Origin: CALMEC01 sp964393105
Lineage (GTDB): Bacteria; Actinomycetota; Thermoleophilia; Miltoncostaeales; Miltoncostaeaceae
Assembly (NCBI GenBank): GCA_964393105.1
Contig: CAYMSM010000036.1
Coordinates: 43,264-107,263, forward strand
Direction: 5' to 3'
Length of the DNA: 64,000 nt
Part shown: positions 46,680-55,551 of the stretch, piece by piece
How the letters are laid out: each line of letters starts with the position of its first letter
How positions within the stretch are numbered: position 1 is the stretch's first letter
The notes under the pieces: generated by a model
Databases searched by the model: none
Seen by the model: the letters and a program-made list of their open reading frames with translations, nothing else
What the model was told of the DNA's origin: nothing
Position numbers and translations under genes: made by a program

Positions 46680-47588
46680 TCATATGCGCAGGATGACCTC
46701 GTCGAGCCACGTCATGCAACGTTCGACGGCAAGCTGTTCACGACCGCTGAACACATGGTTTGCGTAGGGCACCGACTCCAGCCGCACATCGGGCACGCCC
46801 GCTGCTCGGGCGAGAGCTGCAAGCTCCTCCCCGTCGCTCGAGGGCACGATCATGTCGTCTCCCGCTTGGATCAACGCGAGTGGCACCCCGACCTGGCCGA
46901 CCCATTCCCTGGAGATCGCGTGACGCGCCTCCGGTCCGCGCGAGTGCCACCACGTGCGATACGTCCAGATCTCCGCGTGCACCGGCTCGGAGGTGGGTCC
47001 AGACGCCCGCTCCACGATGAAGATCTCGTCGGCGTCGTCGTCTGAGCCGGACGCCTCCACAATCGCCCGCGCGCGCCGGGCGACGCGCTCATAGTCGGGA
47101 TCCGCTCCAAACCGCTCCCACCGACGGCGGAGCGATGCCGGGAGTGACAACGGGTGGGCCAACGTGCAAAGGCCGACAACCTCATCGCGGTGGTACTGCG
47201 CCTGAAAGGCGGTCACCATCGTTGCGCCCAGGCTGTAGCCCAGGAGCACGAGACGATGGTGACCCATGCGCCGTGCAAGACCAATCCACGCGTCGAGGTC
47301 GAGGGGAGTTCGATGCATCAGGCCATCTCCGAAGAACACGCCGAAGTTGGCCATCCGAGTGTTGACCGACAAGACCGTGAAGCCGGCCTGGGCCAAGCCG
47401 TGCGACACCCGACGGGGCACGCCGGTGATGTAGTTGCCGACCGAACCGTGAACCACGATCACCCCGAGTCGCCGCCGAGCAGGATCGCCGCCTCGGCGTG
47501 GAACCAGGACAAGCCCATCCCACGTGTGACCGTCCTCTGTGTCGACCGTCACAGGGTCCAGGCGCAGCCCACGGTCGTCGGCCGGCAT
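46680..47588 (-). CDS. Alpha/beta hydrolase, first of a paralogous pair
   Basis: A 302-aa alpha/beta-hydrolase-fold enzyme. It has the oxyanion region GVIVVHGSVGNY, the nucleophile elbow LLGYSLGATMVTAF (Ser about residue 117) and a late QAGDDMIVPSSDG and YANHVFSGREQ giving acid and His. No signal peptide. ATG 47588 is preferred; the frame continues upstream, antisense to the next hydrolase. The upstream gene on the same strand is a clear paralogue (same EIWTYRTWWHSRGP versus EVYTWRTWWHTRGP motif), separated by 29 bp. Substrate is unknown. Confidence 0.8.
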   Translation of the reverse strand: MPADDRGLRLDPVTVDTEDGHTWDGLVLVPRRGGDPARRRLGVIVVHGSVGNYITGVPRRVSHGLAQAGFTVLSVNTRMANFGVFFGDGLMHRTPLDLDAWIGLARRMGHHRLVLLGYSLGATMVTAFQAQYHRDEVVGLCTLAHPLSLPASLRRRWERFGADPDYERVARRARAIVEASGSDDDADEIFIVERASGPTSEPVHAEIWTYRTWWHSRGPEARHAISREWVGQVGVPLALIQAGDDMIVPSSDGEELAALARAAGVPDVRLESVPYANHVFSGREQLAVERCMTWLDEVILRI

Positions 47589-47617
47589 GATGCGCCGACG
47601 GCCGTGACGTGGGTGGC

Positions 47618-48514
47618 TCACACCCATCGGTTGAGCCAGCCGATCACGGTTTCGGTGACCTCGAACTCCCGACCGCGGAAGAAATGGTCCGTCCCGTCGA
47701 TCCACGCGATCTCGACGTTCGAGTTGCCGGCCGCGCGCGCGACGTGGGCGAGGCGTGTCGCCTCCTCGGGCGAGACGACGGTGTCGGTGGTCCCCTGCAC
47801 GAGCAGGATCGGGGCTGCCACCTGACCGATCTGGTGGAAGGTCATCGCGCCAACGGCGTTGGGACCGCGAGTGTGCCACCACGTGCGCCAGGTGTAGACC
47901 TCGCTGTCCTTCGGGCCCCGCGTGGGCCCACGGCTCTGGGCGATCGTAAAGAGACGGTCGGGCACTCGGGCATCCGGGTCGCCCGCGACGTGGCGCCGGA
48001 CAACTGCCGCGACCTCGTCGTAGGAGGGATCGGAACCCCATTGCCGGCACCGCTGCTGGGCTGCTTGCGGAAGGCCCCACGGTGCCCCGTAGAGGACAAG
48101 GGCCTTGAGATTGGCCGGCTGCCGGCTCGCCGCGAAACGCACTGCCACGGTGGCGCCGCTCGAGTAGCCGCTCAGGATCACGTCGTCATAACCGGCGTCC
48201 GTGAGCCACGCAACCGCAGCGTCGAGGTCGAGGAGCGCCTCGTCGAGGATGGCGGCACCAAAGAGCTGACCAACGTTGCCCATTCGCGTCTCGACGACCA
48301 GCATCGGCAGTCCCACTCGGGCATACGGGGCGGGGAGGAAGCGCAGGGTGCCGACGAGGAAGTTCCCCATGATCCCATGGACATGAATCTGCGCCGTCCG
48401 CCTGCCGGTACGCCGTGCTCGGACGCGTGTCGCACGATCCGAGCTGTGGAACAGCGCGTCGTGTGACTCACCGTCGAACGCGTTGAGGGTGACGAACTCA
48501 CGCTGAAGCCCCAT
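47618..48514 (-). CDS. Alpha/beta hydrolase, second of a paralogous pair
   Basis: A 298-aa protein aligned with its neighbour over most of its length: QIHVHGIMGNFLVGTLRFLP, the elbow ILSGYSSGATVAVRFAASRQ (Ser in GYSSG), VYTWRTWWHTRGPNAVGAM, LLVQGTTDTVVSPEEATRL and a final GTDHFFRGREFEVTETV with the His. ATG 48514 (MGLQREFVTLNAFDGE) is the likely start; the frame is open to 48634. The pair could act on related esters or peptides. Confidence 0.8.
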   Translation of the reverse strand: MGLQREFVTLNAFDGESHDALFHSSDRATRVRARRTGRRTAQIHVHGIMGNFLVGTLRFLPAPYARVGLPMLVVETRMGNVGQLFGAAILDEALLDLDAAVAWLTDAGYDDVILSGYSSGATVAVRFAASRQPANLKALVLYGAPWGLPQAAQQRCRQWGSDPSYDEVAAVVRRHVAGDPDARVPDRLFTIAQSRGPTRGPKDSEVYTWRTWWHTRGPNAVGAMTFHQIGQVAAPILLVQGTTDTVVSPEEATRLAHVARAAGNSNVEIAWIDGTDHFFRGREFEVTETVIGWLNRWV

Positions 48515-48685
48515 ACCCGTGAACGTACCTCGCAGGCAGAACACGTGCGACACAGTCGGCGGCACGCGCAAGGGTCGGCCAGATGATGACGCGTACCCGA
48601 TCGATCCCGGACGGGGGTGGGGGAGAGGTCTCACTGGTCGAGCCTTGGCGCGGACGAGATGCTCGTCGGGGCGCCGATCACACGG

Positions 48686-50191
48686 TCAGTCGCCGCCACC
48701 GTTCGCGGCCAATCGCTCGATGCGCCGGACGAAGGGAGCGGCGCTGAACTGTTGCCCGGTGGCCTTCTCCATCAGCACGCCCGTGGGGTAGCGGCTGCCC
48801 GCCTCGTGGACCCGGGTGCGCATGAACTCCAAGACCACGTCGAGCCGTCCGGCGCGGACCAGATCGTCGAGTGGGCCCTCGGTCGCTTCGAGCGCGTCAG
48901 CGAGCTGGGCCGCGTAGATGTTGCCGAGGGTGTAGGTGGGGAAGTAGCCGAACATGCCCCAGGCCCAGTGGATGTCCTGCATGCATCCCTCGGTGTCACT
49001 TGCGGGTGTGACGTGCAGCAGGCGTTCGCTTGCGGCACGCCATGCCTCGGGCAGATCGGCGACCGGCAGCGAGCCGCGAATCAGCGCGAGCTCCAGTTCG
49101 AATCGCAGGATGATGTGCAGGTCGTAGGTGACCTCATCCGCATCGACGCGGCACCAGTCGCGCCGCACGCGCGTGACAGCGCGCACCATGTCCTGCGGCC
49201 CCACTCCGTCCATGCTCGGGCCGAACCGTGCGACGAGGGTCGGGTGCAGATGCTCCCAGAAGGCGAGTCGCCTACCCAGATGATTCTCGAAGAAGCGTGA
49301 TTGAGATTCGTCTGCGCCGAGTGAGGGCGACGCATACAGCGAGGTCCGCTCGTATGGCGCGGGGAGTCCCTGTGCGTAGAGCGCGTGACCCGCTTCGTGC
49401 AGCGTCACCAGGATGTTCGTCGACGGATCGTCATGGGTGATCCGGGTGGTGAACCGCACGTCGCCTCGGTGCGGTGTGTCCGTAAACGGGTGCGCAGACA
49501 ACGCGATGAGGCCGCCGTCCATGTCGAACCCGACCATCCGGGCGACGTCCTCGGCCACGGCGAGTTGCGCCGCCCGTGGCCACGTGCGGCCATTGAACGG
49601 TGCCGCAGCCGGTGCAGGCTCGGCGTCCTCGACGATCGCGGCCAGCCTGGGGCCGAGGTCGGCGAACAGCGCCGCGATCTCGGCGGTCGTGGCGCCCCGC
49701 TCATAGTCGTCGATCAAGCCGTCGTAAGGCTCGTCGCCGATTTCAACGGCCTCACCGATCTCACGAGTCAGGGCGACCACCCGCGTCAACACGGGCGCGA
49801 ACGTCACGAAATTGCCGCTCTCGCGGCAGGCAAGCCATTCGGTCAGCCCTGCGGACACCGCCTCGCCGTGGGCTCGAACCAGGGCCTCGGGGATGCGTGT
49901 CGCACGGTCCCGCTCGTGCCGGGCCAGCGTGATCATCGCGCGTTCGGCTTCGGAGGGGTCGCCCTGAGCCTCGATCAGGGCCATGTCGTCGTCCACGCCG
50001 TCGCGAAGCGTCTCGCGGTGGCGCACGGCGCGAAGCGTGCCGACCTGCTGTCCTCGTGCCGCCGCTCCCTTGGCGGGCATCAGGGTCTCGCGATCCCAGT
50101 CGAGCAGGCGCGACGCGCCGCGCAGGTCGTACAGCGTCGCCATCCATTCGCCGAAGCGATCCCGGGCACTCGTGAGGGGGCTCGATTCCAC
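48686..50191 (-). CDS. M32 family carboxypeptidase (Taq type)
   Basis: A zinc carboxypeptidase of 501 aa, a typical length. The zinc motif is ILVTLHEAGHALYAQGLP (HExxH) with LGADESQSRFFENHLGR downstream for the third ligand, and DIHWAWGMFGYFPTYTLGN near the C-terminus is conserved in M32. GTG 50191 is chosen as start (VESSPLTSARDRFGEWMATLYDL); its ribosome-binding site is poor and the frame is open further upstream. It removes C-terminal residues of peptides, probably in the cytosol. Divergent from the Usp-like gene. Confidence 0.92.
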   Translation of the reverse strand: MESSPLTSARDRFGEWMATLYDLRGASRLLDWDRETLMPAKGAAARGQQVGTLRAVRHRETLRDGVDDDMALIEAQGDPSEAERAMITLARHERDRATRIPEALVRAHGEAVSAGLTEWLACRESGNFVTFAPVLTRVVALTREIGEAVEIGDEPYDGLIDDYERGATTAEIAALFADLGPRLAAIVEDAEPAPAAAPFNGRTWPRAAQLAVAEDVARMVGFDMDGGLIALSAHPFTDTPHRGDVRFTTRITHDDPSTNILVTLHEAGHALYAQGLPAPYERTSLYASPSLGADESQSRFFENHLGRRLAFWEHLHPTLVARFGPSMDGVGPQDMVRAVTRVRRDWCRVDADEVTYDLHIILRFELELALIRGSLPVADLPEAWRAASERLLHVTPASDTEGCMQDIHWAWGMFGYFPTYTLGNIYAAQLADALEATEGPLDDLVRAGRLDVVLEFMRTRVHEAGSRYPTGVLMEKATGQQFSAAPFVRRIERLAANGGGD

Positions 50192-50375
50192 TCCCTCCGA
50201 TGATACGGGTGCGCCGCAGGGCACCCAGCGATGGCAGTCGCAGGGAGGAGAGATTGGGAATGGCAGAAGGGACAACGTCCTCGAGAGCGGGTCCGACTTG
50301 TGACCTGCCGTGGCGGGCCGGCCACGCCCGGAACTCCTGACACTTGTCCGGGTTAGGGAGTGCTAATGTCACGCC

Positions 50376-51149
50376 ATGAACACACCGCGCCGGATACTTG
50401 TGATCGCCAACGAGACGTGCGCAGGGGCCGCGGTCTGCGACGAGGTCAGGTACCGCGCCGGTCACGGGCCCGCGGAGGTGCTGGTGGTGGCCCCGGCGCT
50501 CGCGACGTCTCGGATGGGACACTGGATGAGTTCGAACCTCGCCGGTGCCCGCGAAGCCGCGACGGAGCGCCTGGACGCCTCGGTCGCGGCGCTGCGTTCG
50601 ATCGGGCTCGATGCGTCAGGCCGTCTGGGTGATTCGGACCCGCTACAGGCGCTTGACGATGCCTATCGCGTGTTCCATCCGGCCGAGATCGTGATCTCGA
50701 CCCACCCGCCGGGACGGTCGAACTGGCTGGAGCGACAGGTGGTCGCCCGTGCACGTGACCGGTACACGATCCCCGTCACGCATGTCGTCGTCGACCTGGA
50801 TCATGAGGCCGCGCTCACCCACAACGATCCGCGTCCGGTCCCCACGCCGGCGACCGAGAAGATGGCGCTGTACCGAGCGGTCGGCTACGACGAGGCGCTC
50901 ACCGTGCAGCGTTCGGGATTCGAGAACGTGCGCAACGCCGTCGGCGACCGATCCGGCGTGGTCTTCACGGAGTCGTCCGCGTTCACGTCCGGGCTGGACG
51001 ATGCCACGGTGTTCGTCGTCGAGATCCCCTCCGGCGACGTTGCGAGCTACGAGGTCGCCGGAGACGGGGCCGAACGTCGCTTCGTCCTGCCGGCAGAGCT
51101 CGTCAACCGCCATCACCCTCAGGCGCTCGTTGCGGAGTGGTCTGAGTAG
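50376..51149 (+). CDS. Universal-stress-like protein with extra C-terminal domain
   Basis: A 257-aa protein. Residues 1 to about 145 look like a UspA-type nucleotide-binding fold: RRILVIANETCAGAAV, ASVAALRSIGLDASGRLGDSDPLQAL, and ADEIVISTHPPGRSNWLERQ type text (here AEIVISTHPPGRSNWLERQV). An additional region of about 100 residues (EKMALYRAVGYDEALTVQRS to the end) is unrecognised. ATG 50376 is the start; the site upstream is weak. Its last 31 bp overlap the 3' end of the YbaK gene on the other strand. Confidence 0.7.
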   Translation: MNTPRRILVIANETCAGAAVCDEVRYRAGHGPAEVLVVAPALATSRMGHWMSSNLAGAREAATERLDASVAALRSIGLDASGRLGDSDPLQALDDAYRVFHPAEIVISTHPPGRSNWLERQVVARARDRYTIPVTHVVVDLDHEAALTHNDPRPVPTPATEKMALYRAVGYDEALTVQRSGFENVRNAVGDRSGVVFTESSAFTSGLDDATVFVVEIPSGDVASYEVAGDGAERRFVLPAELVNRHHPQALVAEWSE

Positions 51150-51625
51150 GACGCGAGCTCGCAAACGCGCGCGCCGGTTGCGGTGACCAATCGGTCGGGT
51201 GAGATCGCGAACACCGTGTCGGGGGTGCCGGCCGCCGCCCACACGACGTCGTGCAGAAGCAGGTCCCGGTCACAGTAGACGGGCAGGGCGGAGGCGTGAC
51301 CGAGTGGGGGGATGCCTCCGATCGCGTACCCGGTGGCGTCCCGCACCGCAGTCGCATCGGCGCGTGTGATCGTCCCCCCGGTCTGGCCGGCGAGCTTGTC
51401 CGTGTCAAGTCGGTTCGACCCCGAGACGAGCGCCAGCACGGGCGCGCCGTCCGAGAGGAACACGAGCGACTTGACGATCTGACCGACCGTCGCTCCGACG
51501 GCGGTCGCCGTGCCCTCGGCGGTACGCGCGGTCTCGTCGACTCGCACGATCTGGGCATCGAGCCCGATCTGCCCCAATGCCGTCTGTACGCGCAACGTTG
51601 CGGCTTTGAAATGCGGTGAGGTCAT
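51119..51625 (-). CDS. YbaK/EbsC-type aminoacyl-tRNA deacylase
   Basis: A 168-aa editing-domain protein that hydrolyses misacylated tRNA (Cys-tRNAPro in YbaK, Ala-tRNAPro in ProXp-ala). Recognised from AVGATVGQIVKSLVFLSDG (with the conserved Lys), VLALVSGSNRLDTDKLA and ATGYAIGGIPPLGH. ATG 51625 overlaps the glgP stop by ATGA, so it is the second gene of that transcript. The frame extends upstream, but inside glgP in the wrong frame. The exact amino acid edited is not predictable. Confidence 0.9.
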   Translation of the reverse strand: MTSPHFKAATLRVQTALGQIGLDAQIVRVDETARTAEGTATAVGATVGQIVKSLVFLSDGAPVLALVSGSNRLDTDKLAGQTGGTITRADATAVRDATGYAIGGIPPLGHASALPVYCDRDLLLHDVVWAAAGTPDTVFAISPDRLVTATGARVCELASYSDHSATSA

Positions 51626-54165
51626 TCCCAGGTCAGAAGGAGCGGCGAAAGCGGGTTGACCGCGGACGGGTTGCGCGGGCGTATACGCACCGCGAGCGCG
51701 AGCGGCCCGGATGTCGTGCACGGCACCTCGGCCGTAAACCGTGCTTCGTCGCCGTCCTCTCCGTCATGTTGGGCGATGACGTACGTGGGTTGGTCGGGCA
51801 CTCCGCCCACGTCCGGTGCTCCGGCGGCAACCTCGATGGTAACCTCGTCGGGCGTCAGGCCCGGGAGTCTCGCCCAGATGGTCACGGGAATCGTCGCCCC
51901 GACGACGAGCCCCCCGTTCGCCTCGGTCTGCGATCGCAACGTCACGCTCGGCCACGCCGCTGCGACGCGATCGCGCCATTCCGACAGGGCGATCGCCTCG
52001 CCGTGTCCATCCTTGGCGAGACGGGTCGCGGCCCGGTGGGCCGGCAGGTAGCCCCATTCCGTGTACTCCTGCACCATCCTGTGTGTATTGAACTCCGCTC
52101 CGAGCCGGGCCATCGACGCCGTCATGCGTGCCACCCACTCACGGGGCAGTCCGCTGGCGTCGCGGCGGTAGAAGAGCGGGATGACCTCCTGCTCGAGCAG
52201 GTTGAACAGCGCATCGCACTCGATCGCATCCTGCTCGTCAGGGTCGTCGTAGCTTTCGCCGTTGCCGATCGACCAACCGACCTCGGGTGAGTACCCCTCG
52301 GCCCACCATCCGTCGGGGACAGAGACGTTCAGCACCCCGTTGACGACGGCCTTCATACCGCTGGTGCCAGACGCCTCCAGGGGTCGGCGGGGAACGTTGA
52401 GCCACACGTCGCAGCCCGATACGAGCAGGCGCGAGACGCCGATGTCGTAGTCCTCGACGAACACGATGCGCTGCCGGACCCGAGGATCCTGCGCAAACCG
52501 GACGATGGCCTGGATCATCTCCTTCCCGGGTGTGTCGGCAGGATGGGCCTTGCCCGAAAACACGAGCTGCACGGGCCGGTCCGGGTCGGTCAGCAGTCGT
52601 GCCAGGCGGTCGGCCTGGCGAAACAGCAGGGTACCGCGCTTGTATGTGGCGAACCTGCGCGCGAAGCCCAGGGTCAGGATGTCGGGCTGCAGGGTTTCGT
52701 CCGCCTCGCGCAATGCCATGGGGCTGGCTCCCCGGCGCTCCATCTGCGCGCGCAGGCGCTGGCGTGTGACAAGGACGAGTCGCTCCCTGCGCCGCTGCTT
52801 GACCCGCCAGAGCTCGCCGGGTGGGATGTTATCGACACGATCCCATACGGACTGGTCGTGTGGGTGCTCGACAAGGCGGGGGCCCAGATAGCGGTCGAGT
52901 AGCTGCCCCATCTCGCGACTGAGCCACGTGCGCGGGTGGATGCCATTGGTGACGCTCGCGATCGGTACCTCGTCAGTCGGAAGCTCGGGCCACAGGCTCT
53001 GCCACATTCCTTGGGAGACCTCGCCGTGCAGGCGGCTGACCCCGTTGGCGAACGCCGAGGTGCGTAGCGCGAGCGGGGTCATTCCGAACTGCGTCTCGTC
53101 CTGACCGGGGGCTTGTCCCATGTCGACGAAGGCATCCCACGCCAGGCCCAGATCGGTGGCGAGGGGCTCCAGGTACCGGCGCACCAATGCGACCTCGAAG
53201 ACCTCGTTGCCCGCAGACACGGGTGTATGGGTCGTGAAGAGAGTCGACCCGGCCACCTGCTCGAACGCGGCCGCGAATGGCAAGCCGTCATCGTGCATCA
53301 GGGTGCGGATGCGTTCGAGCGTCAGGAACGCCGAGTGGCCCTCGTTCATGTGGAACACGGTGGGGGCGACACCGACTGCGTCGAGGGCTCGCAGACCGCC
53401 AATGCCGAGCAGAAGCTCCTGACGCAGGCGGCGTTCGCGATCGCCACCGTAGAGCGACGTCGTGATCTCACGAAGCTCCGGGGCGTTCTCCTCGATGTCG
53501 GTGTCGAGGAGGTACAGGGCGACCCGACCCACCTGCGCCCGCCAGATCGCCGCGCGCACAGGTGTCCCGGCCATCACAACCTCGACGTGAAGCTGCGCGC
53601 CGTCGGCGTCGAGCTGTCTGTGGACCGGCGTCTTGGACCAGTCGCTCGGCGGGTAGCGCTCCTGCTGCCACCCGTCCACGTTGAGCGCCTGGCGGAAGTA
53701 TCCGTTGCCGTACAGCAAGCCGACGCCGACGAGCGGCAGGCCCAGGTCGGACGCCGACTTGAGGTGATCACCCGCCAGGACGCCCAGGCCGCCGGAGTAA
53801 ATCGGCAGCGCCGTGTCGAGCCCGAACTCCAGCGACAGGTAGGCGACGCGAAGGTCGGTGACCCCGGGGTACACCTCCTGGAACCAGCCGGTGCCCTCTT
53901 TGTACGCGCGAAACGCGGTGTGGACGCGGCGGAGCTCTGCGAGGAATGTCTCGTCGCGGGCGGCTGCGTCGAGCGTCGTCTGGGGCACCTGCGCGAGCGT
54001 CATCACCGGGTTGCGATCCGCGGCCTGCCACGCATCCGGATCAAGCCGCGCGAAGAGCTCGATGGCGTCGCGATGCCAGGAGTACCACAGGTCACGGGCG
54101 ATCTCGTCGAGTGGGTCGAGTTCCGCTGGAAGGTTCGGGTGGACGTCGAATCGGTGAATGCGCAT
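51622..54165 (-). CDS. glgP: Alpha-glucan (glycogen/maltodextrin) phosphorylase
   Basis: Phosphorolyses alpha-1,4-glucans to glucose-1-phosphate with PLP. The 847-aa protein is the GlgP/DUF3417 subtype common in actinobacteria: an N-terminal DUF3417 (residues about 12-115, DEIARDLWYSWHRDAIELF) precedes the core. Features include AYLSLEFGLDTALPIYSGGLG, the HMNEGHSAFL and TTHTPVSAGNEVF motifs, IGFARRFATYKRGTLLF-like LGFARRFATYKRGTL, and the PLP region EASGTSGMKAVVNGVLNVSV with the Lys. It is followed by the YbaK gene. It starts at ATG 54165, next to a REP cluster. Confidence 0.95.
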   Translation of the reverse strand: MRIHRFDVHPNLPAELDPLDEIARDLWYSWHRDAIELFARLDPDAWQAADRNPVMTLAQVPQTTLDAAARDETFLAELRRVHTAFRAYKEGTGWFQEVYPGVTDLRVAYLSLEFGLDTALPIYSGGLGVLAGDHLKSASDLGLPLVGVGLLYGNGYFRQALNVDGWQQERYPPSDWSKTPVHRQLDADGAQLHVEVVMAGTPVRAAIWRAQVGRVALYLLDTDIEENAPELREITTSLYGGDRERRLRQELLLGIGGLRALDAVGVAPTVFHMNEGHSAFLTLERIRTLMHDDGLPFAAAFEQVAGSTLFTTHTPVSAGNEVFEVALVRRYLEPLATDLGLAWDAFVDMGQAPGQDETQFGMTPLALRTSAFANGVSRLHGEVSQGMWQSLWPELPTDEVPIASVTNGIHPRTWLSREMGQLLDRYLGPRLVEHPHDQSVWDRVDNIPPGELWRVKQRRRERLVLVTRQRLRAQMERRGASPMALREADETLQPDILTLGFARRFATYKRGTLLFRQADRLARLLTDPDRPVQLVFSGKAHPADTPGKEMIQAIVRFAQDPRVRQRIVFVEDYDIGVSRLLVSGCDVWLNVPRRPLEASGTSGMKAVVNGVLNVSVPDGWWAEGYSPEVGWSIGNGESYDDPDEQDAIECDALFNLLEQEVIPLFYRRDASGLPREWVARMTASMARLGAEFNTHRMVQEYTEWGYLPAHRAATRLAKDGHGEAIALSEWRDRVAAAWPSVTLRSQTEANGGLVVGATIPVTIWARLPGLTPDEVTIEVAAGAPDVGGVPDQPTYVIAQHDGEDGDEARFTAEVPCTTSGPLALAVRIRPRNPSAVNPLSPLLLTWE

Positions 54166-54233
54166 CGCGGCAGGCTACCCGCGGTCTCGGCGTCCTGCCC
54201 GCCCCCCGCGAACCTGCGGCCCGGAACCCCGCC

Positions 54234-54452
54234 CCGGAACATCCCCGTCCCGGGCAACAATTGTGCCATCGAAGCGGTCGCGAACGCGAGTCGAGCAATG
54301 CTCGCGTGGCACCTCCCGGTCCCGCCCGGTTCCGGGCAAGAAATGTTCCGTAACAAAGTGGGTCACCTCCCCCTCCGGGCAGCAACCGTTCCGTCTCCCG
54401 AGCCGCATCTCTCCATCGGGTCACTTCCCGGTCCCGGGCAAGGGATGTTCCG
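54234..54452. repeat. REP-like palindromic repeat cluster, four units
   Basis: Four related units lie at about 54234-54268, 54306-54350, 54361-54393 and 54418-54452. Their common core, read on the - strand, is GGAACA-N5-TTGCCCGGGACCGGG followed by GTGNCAC, with imperfect internal palindromes. They are all in one orientation, downstream of the transposase gene. The last unit overlaps the transposase gene's 3' end. Confidence 0.75.
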
Positions 54453-55227
54453 TCTCGCGAGCCGGCGCGGCCGGCGCGGCCGGCGCTGGCTCCGTGTCCG
54501 AGGGGATCATCGCGCGGTCCGATGTCGAGCGGAGCAGTCGCTTGGTAATGGCGGTGCGGCCAACGCCGAGAGCGCGGGCGATCTCGCTATGCGTCCAGCC
54601 AATTCGATCTGCTGCCAGGATCGCTCGACTGCGGCCAAGGAGTTGCACCAGTGTCGATACCGAAGGCCGTCGAACGGCTCTCGGTTCGCCTGCCTCCACG
54701 AAGTGGCGAAGGAGGTCCCGAGCCCGAGGCTCGAGTGGGTGGAACAACGGCAACACGGCACGCGCTGGGACGCACTCAGTCTGGGGTGCACCGTCGAGTA
54801 CCGCTGTGTAGCTGCTCCAGGGCCAGTCCCCGGCGCAGTCGACGAGTCCCGCGCGGACCGGGTTCATCGCGATGTAACGCAGCGTCGTTAACAGATGTGC
54901 GTCGTTGTCAATTCCCACCAGTCGATAGCGCTCCGAAAAGAGGTGCCCTTCGCGCCCGTGCCTGGTGTTGTAGCGCTTTGCGTGTTGCGCGAGGACGTCG
55001 CGCATGCCATCAGCCACGTCAAACTCCTGAGTTTCGACCAGCAGATGCACATGGTTGTCCATGAGGCAGTATGCGTACCCCTTCCAACCTCTGTTACGCA
55101 TGATCGACGTCAACAGTTCGAGGAACCGGGCGCGATCGATGTCGTCCTCAAAGATCCTCCGGCGATTGTTGCCTCGGGCCATGAGGTGGTACGTCTGGCT
55201 GTCAGGGTGAACACGTGGTCGTCCCAT
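54421..55227 (-). CDS. REP-associated tyrosine transposase (RAYT, Y1/HUH type)
   Basis: A single-strand HUH transposase of the IS200/IS605 relative group, domesticated to mobilise REP repeats. The 268-aa protein has the N-terminal YHLMARGNNRRRIFEDD, the HUH motif NHVHLLVET (about residues 58-66) and the catalytic Tyr region LLTTLRYIAMNPVRAG (about 112-127). A C-terminal helix-turn-helix-like segment (WTHSEIARALGVGRTAITKR) follows. The last residues EHPLPGTGK are read from the adjacent REP unit. ATG 55227 is the start. REP-like units flank it on both sides in opposite orientation, as expected for a RAYT locus. Confidence 0.88.
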   Translation of the reverse strand: MGRPRVHPDSQTYHLMARGNNRRRIFEDDIDRARFLELLTSIMRNRGWKGYAYCLMDNHVHLLVETQEFDVADGMRDVLAQHAKRYNTRHGREGHLFSERYRLVGIDNDAHLLTTLRYIAMNPVRAGLVDCAGDWPWSSYTAVLDGAPQTECVPARAVLPLFHPLEPRARDLLRHFVEAGEPRAVRRPSVSTLVQLLGRSRAILAADRIGWTHSEIARALGVGRTAITKRLLRSTSDRAMIPSDTEPAPAAPAAPARETEHPLPGTGK

Positions 55228-55551
55228 GGTCTGTCGTCTCCTTGTCAGTGGAGAGATATCCCCCTCTACTTAAAGGCTCCAGCGAGAAATCTTGGCCCCC
55301 CTGGGACGCAAATCGGGCGGTTGAGTTTCGCAATGCGAGATCCAGAGACGAACCTTCGAATTGGACCTCCTGGTGGGAACGGCGCCGCCGGCGGGATCAG
55401 GTAGAGGAACACCTCTTGCCCGGGACGGGAGGGTGCCACGTGCCAGGTGCGCGGGACAAGGAGACAGAGACGGAGACGGAGCCGGGTGTGGTGGTGGCAC
55501 ATTTGTTGCCCGGGACCGGGGGTGCCCGGGGGTTGCGGCATATGGAAGTCC
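55228..55551. repeat. Non-coding region with two REP-like units upstream of the RAYT gene
   Basis: Units at about 55406-55440 (GGAACACCTCTTGCCCGGGA...) and 55491-55525 (GGTGGCACATTTGTTGCCCG...) have the same core as those on the other side but in inverted orientation. Between 55228 and 55400 I see no gene and no clear structure. Confidence 0.7.
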
